DNA of 6,124 nt from positions 1-6,124 of the forward strand of contig CALGFH010000263.1 of NCBI GenBank assembly GCA_937881255.1, read 5' to 3'. Positions 1 through 4,893 of this stretch are shown here, piece by piece; position 1 is the first letter of the stretch; each line of letters begins with the position of its first letter. This DNA is from an uncultured Actinomycetes bacterium. GTDB taxonomy: Bacteria; Actinomycetota; CALGFH01. The position numbers and the translations under genes were made by a program. Under the pieces are notes generated by a model, which did not search any database, was not told the DNA's origin, and saw only the letters and a list, made by a program, of their open reading frames with translations.

Positions 1-1008
1 ATCGGGCCGGAGGTCGTGGCCGAGGCGCGCAAGGCCGCCGAGGCGGCCGGGGCGCGCTTCGGCTTCGGCCTCGACTGGGTCGACTACGACCTCGGGGCCG
101 ACCGCTACCTGCGCACCGGCGAGGCCCTGCCCGACGCCGTGCTCGCCGAGCTGCGCGAGGTCGACGCGATCCTGCTCGGAGCGGTCGGCCGGCCCGACGT
201 GCCCCCGGGGGTGCTGGAGCGGGGCCTGCTGCTGCGGCTCCGCTTCGAGCTCGACCTCTACGTGAACTTCAGGCCGGTCAAGCTGTACCCGGGGGTGGCG
301 TCGCCGCTGGCCCATGTCAAGCCCGACGACATCGACCTGGTGGTGGTGCGGGAGAACACCGAGGGCGTGTACGTGGGCGCCGGCGGGACCGTCCACCGGG
401 GCGGCCCGGCCGAGGCCGCCACCGAGACCTCGATCGAGACCAGGGCCGGGGTCGAGCGCTGCCTGCGGTTCGCCGCCTCCAAGGCCCGCCAGCGGGCCGG
501 CCGCCTCACCCTGGTCCACAAGACCAACGTGCTCGTCCACGCCGGCGACCTGTGGCAGCGGGCGGCCAGCGAGGTGGCCGCCGAGACCGGGGTCGCCCTC
601 GACTACGCCCACGCCGACGCCGCCTGCCTCTACCTGGTCAACGACCCGGGACGGTTCGACGTGATCGTCACCGACAACCTGTTCGGCGACATCCTCACCG
701 ACCTGGGCGCGGCCATCGCCGGCGGCCTCGGCACCGCCGCCAGCGCCAACCTCAACCCCGACTCGTCCCCCTCACTGTTCGAACCGGTGCACGGGTCGGC
801 CCCCGACATCGCCGGCAGCGGCCGGGCCAACCCGGTCGCGGCCGTGCTCTCGGCCTCCCTGCTGCTCGACCACCTGGGGGAGCGGGAGGCCGCGGCCGCC
901 GTCGAGGCCGGGGCCGTAGCGGCCCTGCCAGGGGCTGCGGGATACTCGACCCAGGCGCTCGGGGACCGGATCGCCACCGCCGTCGCGGGCGGCGGGTCCC
1001 CAGACTAG
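1..1008 (+). CDS. leuB: 3-isopropylmalate dehydrogenase, 5'-truncated by window edge
   Basis: This enzyme oxidises and decarboxylates 3-isopropylmalate to 2-oxoisocaproate with NAD+ (leucine pathway). In citramalate-pathway organisms it also converts 3-methylmalate to 2-oxobutyrate. The frame is open from base 1 and begins IGPEVVAEA, the usual end of the GDGIGPEV N-terminus, so only about ten residues are missing and 335 remain. Numbering from base 1, the expected active-site residues are present: R81 and R91 (LRLRFELDLYVNFRP), R117 and Y124 (RENTEGVY), K174 (LVHKTN), D206, and D230/D234 (DNLFGDILTD). The NAD-binding loop VHGSAPDIAG starts at 263. The specificity loop reads RENTEGVYVG rather than the classical RELTGGIYFG, close to actinobacterial LeuB. 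A tartrate/malate-type decarboxylating dehydrogenase is the alternative, but the ilvE-cimA neighbours argue for LeuB. It lies 12 bases upstream of ilvE. Confidence 0.93.
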   Translation: MGPEVVAEARKAAEAAGARFGFGLDWVDYDLGADRYLRTGEALPDAVLAELREVDAILLGAVGRPDVPPGVLERGLLLRLRFELDLYVNFRPVKLYPGVASPLAHVKPDDIDLVVVRENTEGVYVGAGGTVHRGGPAEAATETSIETRAGVERCLRFAASKARQRAGRLTLVHKTNVLVHAGDLWQRAASEVAAETGVALDYAHADAACLYLVNDPGRFDVIVTDNLFGDILTDLGAAIAGGLGTAASANLNPDSSPSLFEPVHGSAPDIAGSGRANPVAAVLSASLLLDHLGEREAAAAVEAGAVAALPGAAGYSTQALGDRIATAVAGGGSPD

Positions 1009-1014
1009 AGGAGG
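1009..1014 (+). promoter_or_regulatory. Ribosome binding site of ilvE
   Basis: A perfect AGGAGG directly follows the leuB stop codon and lies 6 bases before the ilvE ATG. It fixes the ilvE start and makes leuB-ilvE co-transcription very likely, as there is no room for a promoter. Confidence 0.85.
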
Positions 1015-1020
1015 GCGACG

Positions 1021-1938
1021 ATGCCAATCACACCAAGCGGCAAGATCTGGATGGACGGGGAGTACGTCGACTGGGACGAGGCCCGGGTCCACGTGCTGAC
1101 CCCGTCGCTGCACTACGGCTGGGGCGTGTTCGAGGGCATCCGCGCCTATGCGACCGACGCCGGCCCGGCCGTGTTCCGGCTCACCGACCACATGAAGCGG
1201 CTCTACCGCAGCGCCAAGATCTACCACATGGAGCCGCCGGTCTCGCTCGAAGGGGCCGTCAAGGTGACCAAGGACCTGGTCGCCATGAACAACCTTCCCG
1301 CCTGCTACATCCGGCCGCTGGTGTTCCTGGGCTACGGCGAGATCGGCCTCAACCCGCTCACCTCCCCGGTCAGCATGGTCATCGCCTGCTGGCCGTGGGG
1401 CGCCTACCTGGGCGAGGAGGCGTTCGAGACGGGCGTCAGGGCCAAGGTCAGCTCCTGGCGGCGCCTCGACCCCAACATCATCCCGCCCGCGGCCAAGGCC
1501 ACCGGCCAGTACATCAACTCCTCGCTGGCCAAGGCCGAGGCGGTCAAGGCCGGCTACGACGAGGGCATCCTGCTCAACACCAACGGGTACGTGACCGACG
1601 GGTCGGGCGAGAACGTGTTCGCCGTCCGCGACGGCGTGCTCCACACCCCGCCGCTGGCCGCCGGCTGCCTGGCCGGGCTGACCCGCGACAGCATCATCAC
1701 CATCGCCGAGGGCGAGGGCATCCCGGTGCGCGAGACCGACCTGGTCCGCACCGACCTGTACCTGGCCGACGAGGCCTTCTTCACCGGCACGGCCGCCGAG
1801 GTCGTGCCCATCCGGGAGGTGGACGACCGGGTCCTCGGCGACCCGGGCCCGATTACCCGGCGGCTGCAGGAGGTCTTCACGGCGGCCACCAAGGGCCGCG
1901 ACGAGCGCTACCGCGACTGGGTCGAACCGGTCGCCTAG
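1021..1938 (+). CDS. ilvE: Branched-chain amino acid aminotransferase (PLP fold type IV)
   Basis: This cytoplasmic enzyme transfers the amino group between glutamate and the 2-oxo acids of isoleucine, leucine and valine. The 305-residue length is typical of the E. coli-like IlvE family. Visible landmarks are HYGWGVFEGIRAY (31-43), the PLP-phosphate arginine R60 (HMKRLYRSAKIY), YIRPLVFLGYGEIGLNP (97-112), the Schiff-base lysine K159 (KATGQYINSS), NGYVTDGSGENVF (188-200), GLTRDSII (219-226) and the phosphate-binding GTAAEV (256-261). The residue that normally is Glu in the E-G-S/A-G-E-N motif, and contacts the pyridine nitrogen of PLP, is Asp193 here (GAC at 1597-1599). The rest of the active site is intact, so I expect an active enzyme. 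The ATG at 1021 is set by AGGAGG 6 bases upstream. It sits between leuB and cimA, as the last step of the pathway they feed. Confidence 0.96.
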   Translation: MPITPSGKIWMDGEYVDWDEARVHVLTPSLHYGWGVFEGIRAYATDAGPAVFRLTDHMKRLYRSAKIYHMEPPVSLEGAVKVTKDLVAMNNLPACYIRPLVFLGYGEIGLNPLTSPVSMVIACWPWGAYLGEEAFETGVRAKVSSWRRLDPNIIPPAAKATGQYINSSLAKAEAVKAGYDEGILLNTNGYVTDGSGENVFAVRDGVLHTPPLAAGCLAGLTRDSIITIAEGEGIPVRETDLVRTDLYLADEAFFTGTAAEVVPIREVDDRVLGDPGPITRRLQEVFTAATKGRDERYRDWVEPVA

Positions 1939-1954
1939 CTCCCAGCCAGGAGTT
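1937..1954 (+). promoter_or_regulatory. Possible hairpin over the ilvE stop that masks the cimA ribosome binding site
   Basis: AGCTCC (1937-1942) can pair with GGAGTT (1949-1954) around a CAGCCA loop, with one G-U pair. The right arm includes most of the AGGAG that serves cimA, and the left arm includes the last two bases of the ilvE stop codon. A ribosome terminating on ilvE would melt it, which would couple cimA translation to ilvE. The stem is short, so this is a suggestion only. Confidence 0.3.
1948..1952 (+). promoter_or_regulatory. Ribosome binding site that selects the TTG start of cimA
   Basis: AGGAG lies 8 bases before the TTG at 1961 but 17 bases before the next in-frame ATG at 1970. 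Spacing therefore favours initiation at the TTG, giving a product that starts MSSMPSQ. Confidence 0.65.
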
Positions 1955-1960
1955 CCCCCT

Positions 1961-3562
1961 TTGTCCAGCATGCCCAGCCAAGACCACGTAGAGACCTACG
2001 ACACCACCCTGCGCGACGGCTCCCAGCAGGTCGGCCTCCAGTTCACCGTGGCCGACAAGCTGCGGGTGACCCGCCTGCTCGACGACCTCGGCGTCGACGT
2101 CATCGAGGGCGGCTGGCCCGGGTCCAACCCCAAGGACGCCGAGTACTTCGCCCGCGCCGCCGAGCTGCCCTGGCGCCACGCCACCCTGGCCGCGTTCGGG
2201 GCCACCCGCCGGCCCGGCCGCGGGGTCGACGACGACCCCAACCTGAACGCCCTCCTGGACTCCAAGGCCCCGATCGTCACCCTGGTCGGCAAGTCCTGGG
2301 ACCTGCACGTGCACGAGGCCCTGCGGACCACCCTCGACGAGAACCTGGCCATGGTCGGCGAGTCGATCGCCCACCTGGTGGCGGCCGGCCGCCGGGCCAC
2401 CTTCGACGCCGAGCACTTCTTCGACGGCTACGCCGCCGACCCGGCCTACGCCCTGGCCGTGGTCCAGGCGGCCGCCGCCGCAGGGGCCGACACGGTGGTC
2501 CTCTGCGACACCAACGGCGGCAGCCTGCCGACCACCGTGGCCCGGGTCGTCCGCGAGGTCGGCGCCGCCCTGCCGCCCGGGATCCGGGTCGGGGTCCACT
2601 TCCACGACGACTCGGCCTGCGCGGTGGCCAACTCGCTGGTCGCGGTCGAGGCCGGCGCCCGCCACGTCCAGGGCGCGGCCAACGGCTACGGCGAGCGCTG
2701 CGGCAACGCCGACCTGTTCGCCATCGTCGCCGGGCTCGAGCTCAAGCAGGGCCTGCGGCTGCTGCCCCAGGACCGGCTGGCCGCCCTCACCACCACCGCC
2801 CACGCCATCGCCGAGCTGGCCAACCTCCCGCCCGACCACCGCCAGCCGTACGTCGGCGCGGCCGCCTTCGCCACCAAGGCCGGCCTGCACGCCTCGGCCA
2901 TCGCCCGCCGGGCCGACGCCTACAGCCACGTCGACCCCGGCCGGGTCGGCAACAAGGCCCGGGTGCTGGTGTCGGAGCTCGCCGGCCGCTCCAACGTGCT
3001 CGCCAAGGCGGGCGAGCTCGGCCTCGACCTGGACGCCGACCCCGCCCTCGGGACCAGGGTCCTTGACCGGGTCAAGGAGCTGGAGCACCGCGGCTACGCC
3101 TTCGAGGTCGCCGACGCCTCCTTCGAGCTGCTGGTCCGCCGCGAGCGCGGCACCTTCGACCCGCCCTTCACCCTCGAGGGCTACCGGGTCATGGTCGAGC
3201 GCAAGGAGGACGGCAGCGACGTCTCCGAGGCCACCGTCCGCCTGGTCGTCGACGGCGAGCGGGTCCTGGCCGTCGGCGAGGGCGTCGGCCCCGTCCACGC
3301 CCTCGACCAGGCCCTCCGCCGCGCCCTGGCCCCCCGCCACCCCGAGCTCAAGGACGTCAGCCTGGTCGACTTCAAGGTCCGCATCCTCGACGGCCGCGCC
3401 GGCACCCGCGCCGTCACCCGGGTCCTGGTCACCTCCGCCGACCCCGACGCCGAATGGACCACCGTGGGCGTCTCCGACGACATCGTCACCGCCTCCTGGG
3501 AAGCCCTGGCCGACGGCATCGCCTACGGCCTCCTCCGGGCTCAGGCCCCGGTGGGCCGGTAA
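1961..3562 (+). CDS. cimA: (R)-citramalate synthase, CimA family
   Basis: CimA condenses pyruvate with acetyl-CoA to (R)-citramalate, the first step of the threonine-independent route to 2-oxobutyrate and isoleucine. The 533-residue length fits. The N-terminal HMGL-like TIM barrel carries YDTTLRDG with R18 and metal ligand D19, then EGGWPGSNPKD, which separates this CimA group from 2-isopropylmalate and homocitrate synthases. The metal histidines are H213 and H215 (HFHDD), followed by NGYGERCGNADL (241-252) and KAGLHASA before the linker. From about residue 400 to 525 lies a LeuA-type regulatory dimerisation domain, so feedback inhibition by isoleucine is plausible. The usual HxHND motif reads HFHDD here. 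TTG at 1961 is preferred over ATG at 1970 because of ribosome-site spacing. It is last in the operon, and its end overlaps the convergent rpiB-like gene by 22 bases. Confidence 0.95.
   Translation: MSSMPSQDHVETYDTTLRDGSQQVGLQFTVADKLRVTRLLDDLGVDVIEGGWPGSNPKDAEYFARAAELPWRHATLAAFGATRRPGRGVDDDPNLNALLDSKAPIVTLVGKSWDLHVHEALRTTLDENLAMVGESIAHLVAAGRRATFDAEHFFDGYAADPAYALAVVQAAAAAGADTVVLCDTNGGSLPTTVARVVREVGAALPPGIRVGVHFHDDSACAVANSLVAVEAGARHVQGAANGYGERCGNADLFAIVAGLELKQGLRLLPQDRLAALTTTAHAIAELANLPPDHRQPYVGAAAFATKAGLHASAIARRADAYSHVDPGRVGNKARVLVSELAGRSNVLAKAGELGLDLDADPALGTRVLDRVKELEHRGYAFEVADASFELLVRRERGTFDPPFTLEGYRVMVERKEDGSDVSEATVRLVVDGERVLAVGEGVGPVHALDQALRRALAPRHPELKDVSLVDFKVRILDGRAGTRAVTRVLVTSADPDAEWTTVGVSDDIVTASWEALADGIAYGLLRAQAPVGR
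3060..3078. repeat. 19-base odd palindrome inside cimA
   Basis: TCCTTGACC (3060-3068) and GGTCAAGGA (3070-3078) are perfect 9-base inverted arms around a single G. It encodes part of the VLDRVKELEH linker. It may be a protein-binding dyad or a coincidence of GC-rich codon choice. Confidence 0.3.
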
Positions 3563-3996
3563 CGGTCGTCCAGGGCCTCCAGCTTGGCGACCTTGGGGGA
3601 GGAGGGGCCGGGCTCGAACTCGGCGGTGAGCCAGTGGTCGAGGACCTTCTCGGCGGCTTCGGGGGCGATCACGCGGGCGCCCATGGTGAGGACCTGGGCG
3701 TTGTTGGACTTGCGGGCCCGCTCGGCGGAGTAGGGGTCGTGGGCGGTGGCGGCGCGGACGCCCCGGACCTTGTTGGCGGCGATGGCCATGCCGAGGCCGG
3801 TGCCGCAGACGAGCAGGGCCCGGTCGTGCTCGCCCCGGGCCACGGCCTCGGCGACCTCGGCGGCCACGTCGGGGTAGTCGAGGCCGTCGCCGTTGCCGTA
3901 GTCCTCCACCTGGAAGCCCCGCTGCCGGAGGTAGGCGGCCAGGCGCTCCTTCAGCGGGGCCCCGGCGTCGTCGGCGCCGATCGCGATGGATGCCAC
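3541..3996 (-). CDS. rpiB: RpiB/LacAB-family sugar-phosphate isomerase, probably not a ribose-5-phosphate isomerase
   Basis: The 151-residue protein has the RpiB fold signature: GADDAG (7-12), DYPD (40-43), the catalytic-base cysteine and anion loop CGTGLGMAIAANK (C64-K76), and TMGARVI (104-110). The family interconverts aldose and ketose phosphates through an enediol. Compared with E. coli RpiB (recalled), phosphate-contact His10 is Asp10, ring-opening His99 is Ser97 (KSNNAQ), and the two C-terminal arginines are Pro131 and Lys135. SNNAQ-TMGARVI recalls the EryI/DerI tetrulose-phosphate isomerases, whose substrates are open-chain. The gene symbol is a family name only. The GTG start has GAAAGG 6 bases upstream, overlapping the ppk2 stop. 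It is 10 bases downstream of ppk2 and surely co-transcribed. Its 3' end overlaps cimA on the opposite strand. Confidence 0.9.
   Translation of the reverse strand: MASIAIGADDAGAPLKERLAAYLRQRGFQVEDYGNGDGLDYPDVAAEVAEAVARGEHDRALLVCGTGLGMAIAANKVRGVRAATAHDPYSAERARKSNNAQVLTMGARVIAPEAAEKVLDHWLTAEFEPGPSSPKVAKLEALDDRYRPTGA
3544..3557. terminator. Small GC hairpin in the cimA/rpiB convergent overlap
   Basis: GGCCC (3544-3548) and GGGCC (3553-3557) form a 5-bp stem with a CGGT loop, inside the overlapping 3' ends of both genes. There is no T-run on either strand, so it is not a standard intrinsic terminator. It is the only candidate at this convergent end. Confidence 0.2.
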
Positions 3997-4002
3997 GGGC
4001 GG

Positions 4003-4008
4003 CCTTTC
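4003..4008 (-). promoter_or_regulatory. Ribosome binding site of the rpiB-like gene
   Basis: On the minus strand GAAAGG ends 6 bases before the GTG start at 3996 and overlaps the TGA stop of ppk2, favouring translational coupling of the pair. Confidence 0.6.
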
Positions 4009-4846
4009 ACTCGAAGCGGTCGGGCACGAAGGTCTGGTCGGTCATGGGCGGGCGGACATAGCCGCTGTCGTCGCGGCGCGGCGGCAGCTTGATCGGCTCG
4101 GGGGTCAGGTCGCCGTAGGGGATCTGCTCGAGCAGGTGGCTGATGCAGTTGAGCCGGGCCCGGCGCTTGTCGTCGGCGCTCACCACCCACCAGGGCGACT
4201 GCTTGGTGTCGGTGTAGTGGAACATGTCGTCCTTGGCCCGGGAGTACTCGACCCACATCTCGCGGGACTTCAGGTCCATCGGGCTCAGCTTCCAGCGGCG
4301 GGTGGGGTCGGAGAGGCGGCGCTGGAAGCGGCGCTCCTGCTCGGCGTCGGAGACCGAGAACCAGTACTTGACGAGGATGATCCCCGAGCGCAGGAGCATC
4401 CGCTCGAACTCCGGGCAGGCCCGGAGGAACTCCTGGTACTCGTCCTCGGTGCAGAAGCCCATCACCCGCTCGACCCCGGCCCGGTTGTACCAGCTGCGGT
4501 CGAACAGGACCATCTCGCCGGCGGCCGGCAGGTGGGCGACGTAGCGCTGGAAGTACCACTGGGTCCGCTCGCGCTCGGTCGGGGCGGCCAGGGCCACCAC
4601 CCGGCAGATCCGGGGGTTGAGGCTCTCGGTGATCCGCTTGATCGTTCCACCCTTCCCGGCGGCGTCACGGCCCTCGAAGATCACCACCACCCTGAGCCCG
4701 GCGTGCTTGATCCACTCCTGGAGCTTGATCAGCTCCAGCTGGAGGCGGGCCAGCTCCTCCTCGTAGCGCTTCTTGCCGAGCTTGGCGCTCGCCGCCTCGT
4801 CGGCCTCGAGCGCCTCGCGCGGGCTGGCTGCCTTGGTCTTCGCCAT
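4007..4846 (-). CDS. ppk2: Polyphosphate kinase 2, class I type
   Basis: PPK2 reversibly transfers phosphate between inorganic polyphosphate and nucleoside diphosphates (GDP/ADP to GTP/ATP) in the cytoplasm. The 279 residues match the one-domain PPK2 length. Seen in order: a charged helical N-terminus (about 20-48), the Walker A loop EGRDAAGKGGTIKR (58-71, with D61 and K65), TQWYFQRYVAHLPAAGE (95-111), the Walker B motif LFDRSWYNRAG (114-124, with D116, R117 and R122), the arginine-rich lid (about 169-190), and SPWWVVSADDKRRARLN (217-233). The TQWYFQRYV and VMGF segments suit the class I NDP-kinase type rather than the AMP-phosphorylating class II. The ATG start has a strong AAGGAGG 5 bases upstream. 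It heads a two-gene minus-strand unit with the rpiB-like gene and is divergent from ilvA. Confidence 0.96.
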   Translation of the reverse strand: MAKTKAASPREALEADEAASAKLGKKRYEEELARLQLELIKLQEWIKHAGLRVVVIFEGRDAAGKGGTIKRITESLNPRICRVVALAAPTERERTQWYFQRYVAHLPAAGEMVLFDRSWYNRAGVERVMGFCTEDEYQEFLRACPEFERMLLRSGIILVKYWFSVSDAEQERRFQRRLSDPTRRWKLSPMDLKSREMWVEYSRAKDDMFHYTDTKQSPWWVVSADDKRRARLNCISHLLEQIPYGDLTPEPIKLPPRRDDSGYVRPPMTDQTFVPDRFE

Positions 4847-4851
4847 GCGGT

Positions 4852-4858
4852 CCTCCTT
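4852..4858 (-). promoter_or_regulatory. Ribosome binding site of ppk2
   Basis: Minus-strand AAGGAGG ends 5 bases before the ppk2 ATG at 4846. It is one of the two strongest ribosome sites in the window and fixes the start. Confidence 0.85.
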
Positions 4859-4865
4859 CGCCCGG

Positions 4866-4885
4866 CCCTAGGGGAAGGGTATCTT
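4866..4885. promoter_or_regulatory. Candidate overlapping divergent promoter region, ppk2/ilvA
   Basis: Only 47 bases (4847-4893) separate the two start codons. On the plus strand TATCTT (4880-4885) fits the actinobacterial -10 pattern TANNNT, and its start point would fall at about 4892-4894, the ilvA ATG. On the minus strand TACCCT (4881-4876) also fits TANNNT and would give ppk2 a leader of roughly 20 bases containing its ribosome site. The two elements overlap. CCCTAGGG (4866-4873) is a perfect 8-base palindrome beside them. No good -35 match is seen on either strand. Confidence 0.35.
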
Positions 4886-4893
4886 CTCTGGCA

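Noticed and set aside
772..1971. Long open frame on the minus strand opposite leuB and ilvE (399 codons)
   Set aside because: The translation is low-complexity and rich in Gly, Arg, Val and Asp with no family motif. It is the usual antisense frame produced by GC-rich codons of the real genes.
552..1991. Plus-strand frame of 479 codons running through leuB and ilvE
   Set aside because: It is arginine/proline-rich frame-shifted translation of two genes with clear motifs in the other frame.
2379..2392. GGCGGCC/GGCCGCC palindrome in cimA
   Set aside because: Palindromes built only of G and C with arms of about 7 bases occur many times in this window, as expected from the base composition.
1877..3340. 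Long open frame on the minus strand opposite cimA (487 codons)
   Set aside because: The composition is almost entirely Gly, Val, Asp and Gln mirror codons, and cimA is well supported on the plus strand.
4718..4738. Inverted repeat CTGGAGCT / AGCTCCAG with 5-base spacer in ppk2
   Set aside because: It falls on repeated Leu-Gln-Leu-Glu/Lys-Leu-Gln codons of the amphipathic N-terminal helix, so codon repetition explains it.
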